Below are positions 16,952-25,830 of a stretch of DNA of 64,000 bases, one piece after another. The stretch is from an uncultured Pontibacter sp. (GTDB lineage Bacteria; Bacteroidota; Bacteroidia; Cytophagales; Hymenobacteraceae), in contig NZ_CANMNI010000001.1 in the NCBI RefSeq assembly GCF_947499215.1, forward strand, positions 248,001 to 312,000. Reading direction: 5' to 3'. Every line of letters begins with the position of its first letter. The first letter of the stretch is position 1. The notes beneath the pieces are model-generated. The model ran no database searches and had not been told where the DNA came from. It saw only the letters and a list, made by a program, of their open reading frames with translations. Position numbers and translations under genes: made by a program.

Positions 16952-17992
16952 ATGAACATAACAGACCTTCGCTCCGACACCGTCACAAAGCCCACTCCTG
17001 ACATGCTGCAGGCCATGTTTGCCGCTCAGGTTGGCGACGACGTGTACGAAGAAGACCCGACCATAAACGCCCTTGAGCAGAAAGCCGCCGACCTTTTTGG
17101 ACTGGAAGCGGGCCTTTTCTGCCCTTCCGGCACCATGACCAACCAGATTGCCATCAAGGCGCATACCGAGCCGATGACGGAAGTGATCTGCGACATCACG
17201 GCCCATATCTACCAGTATGAAGGCGGCGGCATCATGTTTAACTCCGGTGCTTCAGTGGCCTTGGTTCACGGTGAGCGCGGCAAAATGACACCGGCTCAGG
17301 TGGAGGCGCATATCCGCCCCGACAACATCCACTACCCTCCTACCCGTCTGGTAGCCTTGGAGAACACCTGCAACAAGGGCGGTGGCGCTTATTATACCAT
17401 TGACGAAATAGCCGCTGTATCAGAAGTATGCAAGCGACACGGAATTGCGCTACACTTGGATGGTGCCCGTGTTTTCAATGCGCTTGTTGCCTCCGGCGAG
17501 AACTCGCAGAATTACGGTAAATATTTCGACAGTATTTCCATCTGCCTTTCCAAAGGTTTGGGAGCTCCGGTTGGCTCCGTGCTGCTGGGCAAGAGGGACT
17601 TTATCAAAAAGTCGCGCCGCATCCGCAAGGTATTGGGAGGCGGCATACGGCAGGGCGGGTATCTGGCAGCGGCTGGTATTTATGCCCTAGATAACAACAT
17701 TGAGCGTCTGGCTGAAGACCACCGCAAAGCCAAAAAAATAGAAGCTGTATTGAAAGAGGCGGATTATGTGGAGAGCGTTCTGTCTGTGCAGACCAACATT
17801 GTCATTTTCAAACTCAACGACAGGTATAAGGATGTGGATTTTGTAGCGGCACTGGCTGAAAATAACATCCGGGCGTCAAGCTTTGGTCCGCAGATGGTAC
17901 GGTTCGTGACACACCTCGATGTGAGCGAAGGCATGTTGCAGCACGTGCTGCATGTGCTGAAAAAACTAAACGTACAGCAAGTAGAGGTATAG
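16952..17992 (+). CDS. ltaE: Low-specificity L-threonine aldolase
   Basis: Protein of 346 residues, fold-type I PLP enzyme. LRSDTVTKPT opens the family pattern; H85 (DITAHIYQYEGGG) stacks on the cofactor, HLDGAR (168-173) holds the aspartate, and K201 in ICLSKGLGAPVGS forms the Schiff base. It cleaves threonine or allo-threonine to glycine and acetaldehyde. The TAG stop forms the left arm of a terminator hairpin. Divergent from the small basic protein gene with 79 bp between starts. Confidence 0.96.
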   Translation: MNITDLRSDTVTKPTPDMLQAMFAAQVGDDVYEEDPTINALEQKAADLFGLEAGLFCPSGTMTNQIAIKAHTEPMTEVICDITAHIYQYEGGGIMFNSGASVALVHGERGKMTPAQVEAHIRPDNIHYPPTRLVALENTCNKGGGAYYTIDEIAAVSEVCKRHGIALHLDGARVFNALVASGENSQNYGKYFDSISICLSKGLGAPVGSVLLGKRDFIKKSRRIRKVLGGGIRQGGYLAAAGIYALDNNIERLAEDHRKAKKIEAVLKEADYVESVLSVQTNIVIFKLNDRYKDVDFVAALAENNIRASSFGPQMVRFVTHLDVSEGMLQHVLHVLKKLNVQQVEV

Positions 17993-18013
17993 CTTCGGCT
18001 ATACCTTCTTTTT
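17985..18013 (+). terminator. UUCG hairpin terminator built from AGGTATAG arms
   Basis: A 9-bp perfect stem, AGGTATAGC (17985-17993) with GCTATACCT (17998-18006), closed by a TTCG tetraloop and followed by a T-rich run. The ltaE stop codon lies within the left arm. The arms are two copies of the enriched word in inverted orientation. Confidence 0.88.
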
Positions 18014-18040
18014 TTAATCTATACCTGCGAAAGCATCCTT

Positions 18041-18676
18041 ATGTCAGTTAACTTTTTCCCAGACTTCCCATCCTCATCGGTCATGTCGGTGTTCACTAAG
18101 GACCCAATCCTGATAGGTATAATCAGTCGCGGTAAGCCCTTGGAGTCTTCGAGGTCTGAGGACCTATACTTGAGAATGCTCAGCGCCATCGTGTCGCAGC
18201 AGCTCAGCACCAAAGCCGCCGCCACCATATTCGGCAGATTCAGAGAGCTATATTCAGAGCGCTACCCACATCCACACTTGGTGCTCGAAACCTCCGACGA
18301 AACCCTGCGAGGCGCTGGCCTCTCTTTTCAGAAAATTGGCTATGTGAGAAATGTGGCGGTCTTCGCACAGGCAGGAAATCTCGAGCACGCGGCTATCGAC
18401 GCTATGGAAGATGAAGCCCTGATCAGTCACCTGACTCAGATTAAGGGCGTGGGACGCTGGACCGTTGAAATGCTGCTGATGTTTGCGTTGGAGCGACCTG
18501 ATGTAATGCCTGTGGATGACCTAGGTATACAGAATGCCATGAAGCGGCACTATGGACTGGAAGAATCTGGCAAAGCTATGAAAGCCAAGATGCTGGAGAT
18601 CGCAGAAAACTGGCGTCCTTACCGAACCATTGCCTGCAAGTATCTGTGGCAGTCGCTGGATAATACGCCAAAATAA
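18041..18676 (+). CDS. DNA-3-methyladenine glycosylase, AlkA/HhH-GPD type
   Basis: Protein of 211 residues. SQQLSTKAA (52-60) and the helix-hairpin-helix LTQIKGVGRWTVEMLLMF (131-148) are followed by MPVDDLGIQ, where D160 is the expected catalytic aspartate of the HhH-GPD fold. It should excise alkylated purines in base excision repair. The E. coli AlkA N-terminal domain is absent, as in the shorter glycosylase II group. A start at the ATG at 18083 is possible. It stops 4 bp before the converging DUF58 gene. Confidence 0.9.
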   Translation: MSVNFFPDFPSSSVMSVFTKDPILIGIISRGKPLESSRSEDLYLRMLSAIVSQQLSTKAAATIFGRFRELYSERYPHPHLVLETSDETLRGAGLSFQKIGYVRNVAVFAQAGNLEHAAIDAMEDEALISHLTQIKGVGRWTVEMLLMFALERPDVMPVDDLGIQNAMKRHYGLEESGKAMKAKMLEIAENWRPYRTIACKYLWQSLDNTPK

Positions 18677-18680
18677 CACA

Positions 18681-19592
18681 CTACTTCACCTTCGCCCGCT
18701 TCACTAAATAGCTGTACAGCACCTTGTCAAACGGTTCACTGATGTCAACCGGTACAAAATCAATTTTGTACTGCCCGCATTTGAGCTCCAACTCTCGCTT
18801 GTAATTAGCGACGGCTTGGCGGTAATGGTCCTTCACCTGTGAGGGTTGCAGTTTTAGCTCCTGCCCTGTCTCCACATCCACAAACACGTATGGCCGTTCT
18901 GCGAAATCGAACTCCTCTTCCGTTCGGCGGTCCATTACATGGAAAATGAGAACTTCGTGCTTTTGGTGCTTCAGGTGCTGCAGCGCAGCAAAGATCGCAT
19001 CGCTATTTTCGTGCTGTCCCAGCATGTCGCTGAAAATAACAACCAGTGAGCGTTTCGGAATCTGCTGGGCAATCTGATGAATGACGCTAGGCACATCCGT
19101 TTGAGCTCGGGTGGGTTCTTCCTCCAGTTGCTTTTGCAAGAGCAGTAACAGCGTGTGTAGGTGTGAGGCCGTGGAGCGTACCGGCGTCTGCTGCCGGATG
19201 GTGTCAGCAAAGGTGACCAAGCCGACGGCATCGCGCTGTTTGCGCAGCAGGGTGGCCAAAGCAGCGGCACAGAGCACGCTGAAGGTGAGCTTCCCCCGAC
19301 CTTCCATTGGGTAGTACATGGAGGGAGACACGTCTAGCAGGAGATGGCAGCGCAGGTTGGTCTCCTCCTCAAAGCGCTTCACGAAGAGCTTGTCGGTACG
19401 GGCGTATACCTTCCAGTCGATGTGGCGGGTGCTCTCCCCGCTGTTGTAAAGCCGGTGTTCCGAGAACTCAACCGAAAAACCGTGGTAAGGAGACTGGTGC
19501 AGGCCTGTTATAAAACCCTCCACCAATTGCTTCGCCAGAAATTCCATGTTCTCAAATTTCTGGATGTCGGCAAGGGTGAGCGGCTTCTTCAT
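18681..19592 (-). CDS. DUF58 domain protein (stand-alone)
   Basis: Protein of 303 residues with the DUF58 block GESTRHIDWKVYARTDKLFVK (52-72, here named by its ends) and a VWA fold starting LLLDVSPSM, where D87, S89 and S91 form the metal site. It is more distantly similar to the 4433-5314 gene and has no MoxR or Bat genes beside it. Without membrane helices it is presumably cytoplasmic, acting with a MoxR-type ATPase encoded elsewhere (inference). The RlpA-like gene is 12 bp downstream of its start in the opposite sense of transcription order, so both may share a transcript. Confidence 0.87.
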   Translation of the reverse strand: MKKPLTLADIQKFENMEFLAKQLVEGFITGLHQSPYHGFSVEFSEHRLYNSGESTRHIDWKVYARTDKLFVKRFEEETNLRCHLLLDVSPSMYYPMEGRGKLTFSVLCAAALATLLRKQRDAVGLVTFADTIRQQTPVRSTASHLHTLLLLLQKQLEEEPTRAQTDVPSVIHQIAQQIPKRSLVVIFSDMLGQHENSDAIFAALQHLKHQKHEVLIFHVMDRRTEEEFDFAERPYVFVDVETGQELKLQPSQVKDHYRQAVANYKRELELKCGQYKIDFVPVDISEPFDKVLYSYLVKRAKVK

Positions 19593-19604
19593 TGGACAGC
19601 GAGA

Positions 19605-20018
19605 TTATCTTTTCTTGCCCGAAGGCACTATCTCAGAAACGATAGTTGCCATTTCTGGTTGCCCGTCATCCGGCAGTTCCCGCACTTGCACAGCAGCCAC
19701 ACCTTCCCGTATGAGCTCAATCTGCTGAGCGGCGGCTCTGGAGAGGTCGATAATGCGATGGCGGCTATGTGCCATACGGTCGTTGATGCGCACGATCACC
19801 GATTTGCCATTGCGCGCATTGGTAACCTCCACAATTGTGTTGAAGGGCAGTGAGGCATGTGCGGCTGTTAGTAGCGTTTTGTCGTAGCGTTCGCCGTTGG
19901 CGGTGCGATGACCGTGCATCCGATCCGCATAGTAAGAAGCTTTGCCGTCGGCGGTGTAAAGCGCAGTGCTTGAGTTAAACGAGAATAGAAATATAAGTAT
20001 AAGAGAAAGTAAATTCAT
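19605..20018 (-). CDS. RlpA-like double-psi beta-barrel secreted protein
   Basis: Protein of 137 residues. A hydrophobic N-terminus (residues 1-19) is a signal peptide or anchor. [22 protein letters not shown] and later [22 protein letters not shown] (each described here by its core) are the double-psi beta-barrel of RlpA-type septal ring proteins, which bind or cleave denuded peptidoglycan. No SPOR domain is present, so this is a short form. It lies upstream of, and reads into, the DUF58 gene with a 12-bp gap. Confidence 0.87.
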   Translation of the reverse strand: MNLLSLILIFLFSFNSSTALYTADGKASYYADRMHGHRTANGERYDKTLLTAAHASLPFNTIVEVTNARNGKSVIVRINDRMAHSRHRIIDLSRAAAQQIELIREGVAAVQVRELPDDGQPEMATIVSEIVPSGKKR

Positions 20019-20165
20019 GCTATACTATATTTGGTCCGACGACAAATATAGAATTTATTCTCAGGAGGGCAGCAAAAGCTTAAATTTTAAATTCAAAAAT
20101 TTTTATATATCAGAACAATATGTTAGCTTTAGGTTCATAAAGTTGAATTTAACGTCTATAACACG

Positions 20166-20522
20166 GTGGAAGAGAACAACGAAAAAGCAGAAATTTATTC
20201 CCAAAGGGTAAGAGCAGGGAAGAGAACGTATTTCTTTGATGTGAAATCAACTCGCTCAAATGACTTTTATGTGACGATCACGGAGAGCAAGCGCAAGTTT
20301 AAGGATGATGAGTTCTCTTATGAGAAACACAAGATCTTCCTTTACAAAGAGGACTTCGTGAAGTTTATGGAAGCACTGCAGGGCACGATAGATCACGTTA
20401 AATCCGAACTTTTGACAGAAGAGGCACTCGCCGCGCTCGAAAATCCGACAGCGCCTGAGGAACGCCCTGTTGTAGCGGCTAGCGCCGAAGTGACTTTCGA
20501 TGAAGAACTGAAGTGGGAATAA
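20166..20522 (+). CDS. DUF3276 (PUR-alpha-like) protein
   Basis: Protein of 118 residues starting with GTG at 20166. YSQRVRAGKRTYFFDVKSTR and DFYVTITESKRKF are the beta-strands of the PUR repeat, and HKIFLYKEDFVKFMEAL its helix. Bacterial PUR proteins bind single-stranded DNA or RNA in vitro; their cellular role is not settled. The acidic, Ala/Pro-rich tail (after residue 80) is probably disordered. A hairpin terminator follows 28 bp after the stop. Confidence 0.88.
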   Translation: MEENNEKAEIYSQRVRAGKRTYFFDVKSTRSNDFYVTITESKRKFKDDEFSYEKHKIFLYKEDFVKFMEALQGTIDHVKSELLTEEALAALENPTAPEERPVVAASAEVTFDEELKWE

Positions 20523-20550
20523 TCTCCCTGTTTTTAGTTTAGCGATTGAG

Positions 20551-20579
20551 AGCCCGTGTTTCCAGCATGGGCTTTTTTT
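20551..20579 (+). terminator. Hairpin terminator of the DUF3276 gene
   Basis: Stem AGCCCGTG (20551-20558) with CATGGGCT (20566-20573), one G-U pair, seven-base loop, then seven T residues. Confidence 0.85.
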
Positions 20580-20617
20580 ATCCTCCACACCCCTGCCCTA
20601 TACTTGCCGAATTTTCG

Positions 20618-20625
20618 TATCTTTG
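20618..20625 (+). promoter_or_regulatory. -7 element of the ychF promoter
   Basis: TATCTTTG, followed by C, is a perfect Bacteroidota -7 element 29 bp before the ychF ATG. I see no good -33 TTG at 19-20 bases; the nearest (20604-20606) is too close. Confidence 0.55.
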
Positions 20626-20654
20626 CGCCCTGATATAAAACAACATAAAGATAA

Positions 20655-21752
20655 ATGGGACTAAGATGCGGAATCGTGGGACTGCCAAACGTAGGCAAGT
20701 CCACTTTGTTCAACGCCATTTCTAACGCTAAGGCAGAATCTGCCAACTACCCTTTCTGTACCATCGAGCCAAACGTGGGTGTGATCACTGTGCCTGACGA
20801 GCGTCTGCAGATACTCGAAGAACTGGTAAATCCACAGCGCGTGCTGCCTACCGTAATTGAGTTCGTGGATATTGCCGGTCTGGTAAAAGGCGCCAGCAAA
20901 GGCGAAGGGCTGGGCAACAAGTTCTTGGCTAACATCCGCGAGGTGGACGCCATCATTCACGTGGTGCGCTGCTTCGAAGACCCGAACATCGTACACGTTG
21001 CCGGTAAAGTGGACCCGATCTCCGACAAAGAGATCATCGACACCGAGCTTCAGCTGAAAGACCTAGAATCCATCGAAAAGATGATGATCAAGGTACAGCG
21101 TTCGGCCAAAGCCGGTGATGCCAAAGCGAAGAAAGAACTGGCTTCACTCGAGAAGTATAAGAACCACCTCGAGCAGGGCCTTAATGCCCGCAGCTTAGAC
21201 GCTACCGAGGATGACAAAGAAACAGTTAGCGAACTGAACCTGCTCACTGACAAGCCAGTGATCTATGCCGCTAACGTGGACGAAAACTCCATGAACGATG
21301 GCAACGAGTTCTCAAAAGCCTTGGCTGAACATGTGAAAAACGAGAACGCACAGGTAGTGCTCATCTCCGCCTCCATCGAAGCGCAGATCGCCGAACTAAC
21401 CGATCCGGAAGAGAAAGAAATGTTCTTGGCTGAGTATGGTTTGAAAGAGTCTGGTCTGAATAAGCTGATCCGTGCCTCTTATGAATTGCTTGATCTGATC
21501 ACTTACTTCACCGCCGGTGTGAAAGAAGTTCGCGCTTGGACAATCGGCAAAGGCTGGAAAGCCCCTGCCGCTGCAGGTGTCATTCACTCAGACTTCGAAA
21601 AAGGATTTATCCGCGCCGAAGTGATCAAGCTGAAAGACTACCAAGAGTATAAGACAGAAGCGAAAATCAAGGAAGCCGGTAAGATGGCCGTTGAAGGAAA
21701 AGACTATGTGGTGCAGGACGGTGATATCATGCACTTCCGATTTAATGTGTAG
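20655..21752 (+). CDS. ychF: YchF/OLA1 family ATPase
   Basis: Protein of 365 residues, the full YchF length. G1 GLPNVGKST (8-16), switch block [23 protein letters not shown] and a G4-like position NVDE in place of NKxD, which explains ATP rather than GTP preference in the family. The C-terminal TGS-like domain ends with [14 protein letters not shown]. YchF binds ribosomes and is linked to stress responses. Monocistronic, with its own promoter and terminator. Confidence 0.97.
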   Translation: MGLRCGIVGLPNVGKSTLFNAISNAKAESANYPFCTIEPNVGVITVPDERLQILEELVNPQRVLPTVIEFVDIAGLVKGASKGEGLGNKFLANIREVDAIIHVVRCFEDPNIVHVAGKVDPISDKEIIDTELQLKDLESIEKMMIKVQRSAKAGDAKAKKELASLEKYKNHLEQGLNARSLDATEDDKETVSELNLLTDKPVIYAANVDENSMNDGNEFSKALAEHVKNENAQVVLISASIEAQIAELTDPEEKEMFLAEYGLKESGLNKLIRASYELLDLITYFTAGVKEVRAWTIGKGWKAPAAAGVIHSDFEKGFIRAEVIKLKDYQEYKTEAKIKEAGKMAVEGKDYVVQDGDIMHFRFNV

Positions 21753-21780
21753 CAAATAACACAGTGATAGTATAAAGAGA

Positions 21781-21806
21781 AAAGGCGGGAGATTTCCCGC
21801 CTTTTT
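21781..21806 (+). terminator. Hairpin terminator of ychF
   Basis: Stem AAAGGCGGGA (21781-21790) with TCCCGCCTTT (21795-21804), four-base loop and a T-run. The rest of the gap to 22071 shows no gene. Confidence 0.88.
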
Positions 21807-22019
21807 CGTTTGTAAACAATGGACCTAAAACTACAAAACTGTATTTAACACAAACCAACTAATCATCTGTACACTATACCTGCGGCAAATGGGAACACCG
21901 CATTTATGACACTGATAGTCACTGATTCTGCCCTAACGTAAACAAGTTTATGATAGCGCCAAATCAGATCCTATCAGGCTATTGTCATACTCAAAGGTAA
22001 CTCCGCTTTGTAGAACTGG

Positions 22020-22041
22020 AAATACCCATTTCTGGGTATTT
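22020..22041. terminator. Small hairpin after the T9SS plug gene
   Basis: Perfect 9-bp stem AAATACCCA (22020-22028) / TGGGTATTT (22033-22041) with TTTC loop, 30 bp beyond the stop of the minus-strand gene. T-runs are short on both sides, so it may be a weak terminator. Confidence 0.5.
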
Positions 22042-22070
22042 TACAGCAGATACAAATATCGAATGTATAC

Positions 22071-23390
22071 TTATCTTCTGTTAAAGAGTATTTCGTCATA
22101 TCCAATCAGCAAGTCAGCGCGGGTGCCCGGCGGGCGGTAGTAGATTAGAATATCATAAGTATTGCCGGTGGCAAAGTGACTGCCCTCAAAATAACTGGCA
22201 TCTACGGCTTGGCTGTTGGCCCGCTTCAGGGCATAGTGGTAATTGTAGTAGCCCTGTTTTAGAAGCAGGCGCCCGGTATAGGCCTGCCGCTCCTGATCGT
22301 AGCGCATGCGGGCATCTTCGTTCAATTGCCAGTCGGTGAGACCTCCCAGTATGTACACGGTGCCCTGCTCCTCCCCTGTCAACAGCTCAAAATCAACCCA
22401 TGTATAATCTGCGTTCACGATTGAGTTGCCGTACTCACGGTTGCCATACAGCATTTTGCCATCCACATCCGGGTCTTGGCTGTATGCCATTTCGGCGCGG
22501 CTTTTGTCAGACTGTAACTCCACCACAATCGGATTAGTCTCTAAATTAATTTGCTCTATACCCAAGCCCTTAAATCGAATACTACGCGTATCAAAAGGAC
22601 GGTACTCGCTCAGGCCCAAAAAGTGATCCTGCGCTTCAAAGAAGACGTACTCGAGGCGACGCTGGTCGTCCCGAACAAAAGTTGGTTTGGGATATACCTT
22701 CGCATTGTCCCAGCGGTGGTTCTGCCGCATAATGGCCTTTACGTCCTGCGCCGGGTTCACCAAAGCGTAATCCTTATAAAACACATTGAACTCAACAGGT
22801 TGGCGAGCGGCTTTCCCCTCAGGTCCAGTAGGGGCGCCCAGTTTGGCCGTAACAGCCACTAGATTTTGGTACACCAGTATGCGGCGCGTCAACAGCAGAT
22901 TTCCCCCCTCCTCGCTCACCTGTAGAATATAATTACCGCTAAGTTTGACGCGCGGCACCCGAAAACGATAGTGCACATAAGGCACACGCGTGTTGATAGA
23001 ATTCTGCACATCCGTAATAAAGAACTCATTGAAGTCGTTGAGGTACTGTGCGTCGTTCAGGCCGGAAGGAGTCCAGTCAGCGTTGCAGTGCACCAGCTTC
23101 GCTACAAGTCGCTGCGGACCGGCATTCAACCGGTCAAACTCCAAGAGGATCGGCTGCTCCTGTCCGAGTGAGATGACGGCAGGCTCCAGTACCGCCTCGG
23201 GACCGCCCGTAGCTCGGTAACATTGCACTGAGCGGATGCTCTGGTCGTATACATAATCTTCGTATCGGACGGTTTGTTGCGTCGCTGCGCCTGAGGTAGC
23301 GTAGCCCTGCTGCTCCAATGGTACGCAGGCTGCCATACCGAGGCAAAGACTCATAGCCGCAAAGGCAGTATAGAATGGTCTGAGTTTCAT
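22071..23390 (-). CDS. Type IX secretion system plug protein (DUF5103) lipoprotein
   Basis: Protein of 439 residues with a signal ending MAAC (C22), so probably a lipoprotein. YEDYVYDQSIRSVQCYR, then LVHCNADWTPSGLNDAQYL and FDTRSIRFKGLG are the DUF5103 signature; the C-terminal quarter is a carbohydrate-binding-like immunoglobulin fold (GGLTDWQLNEDARM). The family is the Plug, which closes the periplasmic face of the SprA translocon of the T9SS. It marks the organism as one that secretes through this system; other T9SS genes are not in the window. Confidence 0.88.
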   Translation of the reverse strand: MKLRPFYTAFAAMSLCLGMAACVPLEQQGYATSGAATQQTVRYEDYVYDQSIRSVQCYRATGGPEAVLEPAVISLGQEQPILLEFDRLNAGPQRLVAKLVHCNADWTPSGLNDAQYLNDFNEFFITDVQNSINTRVPYVHYRFRVPRVKLSGNYILQVSEEGGNLLLTRRILVYQNLVAVTAKLGAPTGPEGKAARQPVEFNVFYKDYALVNPAQDVKAIMRQNHRWDNAKVYPKPTFVRDDQRRLEYVFFEAQDHFLGLSEYRPFDTRSIRFKGLGIEQINLETNPIVVELQSDKSRAEMAYSQDPDVDGKMLYGNREYGNSIVNADYTWVDFELLTGEEQGTVYILGGLTDWQLNEDARMRYDQERQAYTGRLLLKQGYYNYHYALKRANSQAVDASYFEGSHFATGNTYDILIYYRPPGTRADLLIGYDEILFNRR

Positions 23391-23574
23391 AATAATTTAT
23401 AAGCCAGTGACCCTTGTCTTGCGCCGGGCCTGCCAAACATATAGCCGAAGATATGAATTTTTAAACAAAGCATGTCGGACTACGTAACGGAGCATTGTAT
23501 TTTTCCTGCAATATACTGCAAATCAATTGCTTATCCCGTATAAGGATGAACACAAAACCATCAGACCCTTCTCT

Positions 23575-24438
23575 ATGAAAAAAATTCTACTGGCCGGGGC
23601 CACGGGGCACTTGGGGAAGCACATCTTCCGGGACCTGAAACTCAAAGGATTTGATGTGCGTGTGTTGGCGCGCAGTGCTAAAAAAGCAAAAGCCCTGTTT
23701 CCAGATCCTGAGGAAGCTGTATTGGCCGACGCTACTAAACCCAGTACTTTGGAAGGCTGCTGTGAAGGTGTTGAAGTGGTGATCTCAGCCTTGGGAAAGA
23801 GCGTCAGTCTGCGTCATCAGGGAAACGGCTCCTTTCATGACATTGACTATAAGGCAAATTTGAATCTGCTAGGAGAAGCGAAGCAAGCGGGCGTGAAGCA
23901 GTTTATTTACATTTCGACTTTTGGCGTAGACAAATTTCCGGGATTGGCTTATTTTAAGGCGCATGCCGACTTCGAAAAAGCGCTTAAACAAAGTGGGCTT
24001 TCTTATACCATCCTGCAACCAGTCGCGCTCTTTTCGGCCTTCGAGGAAATGATGAATCTGGCCCGCCGTGGCAGATTCGGCCAGTTAGACATAGGCGAAA
24101 AGCTGGTTAACCCAGTTTATGATGGTGATGTGGCAAAAATAGCGGTGGATCATATCGGACAACCAAGCCAGACAATCCCCATAGGCGGGCCCTGTACCTA
24201 TACCAGACAGGAGCTTACCCAAATGGTGTGTGAAGCGGCTGGGTATACGGGCCGTCTTCCTGAAATACCTTTCGAATATGTGGACTCGCTGCTGCCTTTT
24301 GTCAGGTTGTTAAGCCGAGGCCTTTACGATAAACTGGCTTTTATGGTCGCTGTCAGTAAAGTGGACTGCGTAGCTCCCGCCGTCGGACAACACAGTCTGG
24401 AGACATATTTTGAACTGGAGACAACGTTAAGCAACTGA
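23575..24438 (+). CDS. NAD(P)-binding atypical short-chain oxidoreductase
   Basis: Protein of 287 residues from the ATG at 23575 (MKKILLAGATGHLGK); the frame is open 48 bp further but without a good start. The Rossmann loop GATGHLG is at 8-14, and YISTFGVDKFPGLAYF then FEKALKQSGLSYTILQPVALF fit the NmrA/complex-I-assembly-like group of extended SDR proteins, which often lack the catalytic YxxxK. The function may be structural or regulatory. It converges with the histidine kinase gene with 33 bp between stops. Confidence 0.85.
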   Translation: MKKILLAGATGHLGKHIFRDLKLKGFDVRVLARSAKKAKALFPDPEEAVLADATKPSTLEGCCEGVEVVISALGKSVSLRHQGNGSFHDIDYKANLNLLGEAKQAGVKQFIYISTFGVDKFPGLAYFKAHADFEKALKQSGLSYTILQPVALFSAFEEMMNLARRGRFGQLDIGEKLVNPVYDGDVAKIAVDHIGQPSQTIPIGGPCTYTRQELTQMVCEAAGYTGRLPEIPFEYVDSLLPFVRLLSRGLYDKLAFMVAVSKVDCVAPAVGQHSLETYFELETTLSN

Positions 24439-24471
24439 CAAAACTATTACCTCTTCCGTTTTCATCTTTCC

Positions 24472-25830
24472 TCAAAACCTGAGAATAAACGTAGTGCCTT
24501 TGTCCAGCGCGGAATTTACGGAGATAGAACCATTATGCAGGCGCATGATCTGTCTTGAAAGGCTGAGGCCTATACCTGAGCCATGCTGTTTAGTGGTGTA
24601 GAATGGAATGAAAATCTTGGAAGTAGCCTCGGGCGTCATACCCTGTCCGTTGTCCTCCACTTCGATACACACCCGGCTGCGTTCATCCAAGTATGCCCGT
24701 ACCACGACCTGTTTTGTTTCCTTCTCCTGCACCGCTTCCATTGCATTTTTGATCAGGTTGATGAGTACCTGTTCCACCATGCCGCGATCTGCCGATAACA
24801 ACAGACTGTCAGCGGAGACCTCCAGCCTGAAATCGATTCGTTGTTCGGCCAGTTGTTCACGCAACAACGTCTTGATCTCCTGCAGTAGTTCCACTACATT
24901 GATCCTAGTGGGGTTTGGAACCGTGATGCGAGTGAGGTTTCGGAAGTCATTCACAAAATGGATGAGGCTATCGCTGCGGCGGCTGATAATCTGGAGGCAT
25001 TGTCGTATGTCGAGCAATTCATCCCGAAGCACGGTAATTTCTTCGGTTGTGGTGTCTTCCACATAGCCGCTGATTTCATCGCCGGCGCTGGCAGAAAGCG
25101 AAGCGATGGGCGTCACGGAGTTCATGATTTCATGCGTAAGCACCTTGATCAGGTTCTGCCAAGCCTCCATTTCTTTATCCTCCAGCTCCCCCTGAATATT
25201 CTGAATGGAGGCCAGTTTAACTTTATCCCCGAGCATCACCAACTCAATTACCTGCACCGACAGATTAGCCACGCTCCCACCCTGCCGTAACGGCACCAAG
25301 GCCTTCTCACCGTGTTCCAAGTTCTGCAGCTTGCCTGACAGGTCTGGATAATCAGTTTGAAGCTCCTGTACCTGATGCAACTGGCCAACCTGCAGCAGTT
25401 TGCGTGCTGCGTTGTTGAGCAAAAGAATAGTACCGTCCGATTTGTACGTAAGGATACCTGTACCGACATGCTGTACGATGGCTTCGAAGTAATGCAGATG
25501 CGCCTCCTTTTCTGCCCGCACTTCCCTGAACTTCGACATCACCTCATTCAGTCCCGTGGCCAGTTCGCGGTGTAACTTACCGCCCGCCGCAGCGGGTATG
25601 TGTTCCGTGAAGTCGTCGTGGCGTATCGCGTTCAAGAACTGCAGAAACTGCTTGTTGGTCCGCTCATAGATACGCACCAACAGAATTATTTGTAGCACCG
25701 CTAGCAGCAGTAATCCAATGAACGTTCCACGATAGGTCGGGTTAAGTCCGATGATAGCAATCAAGAAAACAGTGAACGACAGCAGTGCGAGCCGAAGCAC
25801 TAGTTGCAGCCTATAGTTATTAAAGCGCAT
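24472..25830 (-). CDS. Sensor histidine kinase of a sigma-54 two-component system
   Basis: Protein of 452 residues from the ATG at 25830 (MRFNNYRLQ), which overlaps the response regulator gene by 11 bp; an upstream ATG at 25905 would overlap by 86 bp. Two N-terminal membrane helices with almost no periplasmic loop (about 9-28 and 35-53), a HAMP-like linker, a PAS-like domain (FEAIVQHVGTGILTYKSDG), then the H box VLTHEIMNSVTPI with H233 and a full ATPase domain (N box LINLIKNAMEAV, GSGIGLSLSRQI). It resembles NtrY-type kinases. The minimal loop suggests it senses something in or at the membrane. Confidence 0.92.
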   Translation of the reverse strand: MRFNNYRLQLVLRLALLSFTVFLIAIIGLNPTYRGTFIGLLLLAVLQIILLVRIYERTNKQFLQFLNAIRHDDFTEHIPAAAGGKLHRELATGLNEVMSKFREVRAEKEAHLHYFEAIVQHVGTGILTYKSDGTILLLNNAARKLLQVGQLHQVQELQTDYPDLSGKLQNLEHGEKALVPLRQGGSVANLSVQVIELVMLGDKVKLASIQNIQGELEDKEMEAWQNLIKVLTHEIMNSVTPIASLSASAGDEISGYVEDTTTEEITVLRDELLDIRQCLQIISRRSDSLIHFVNDFRNLTRITVPNPTRINVVELLQEIKTLLREQLAEQRIDFRLEVSADSLLLSADRGMVEQVLINLIKNAMEAVQEKETKQVVVRAYLDERSRVCIEVEDNGQGMTPEATSKIFIPFYTTKQHGSGIGLSLSRQIMRLHNGSISVNSALDKGTTFILRF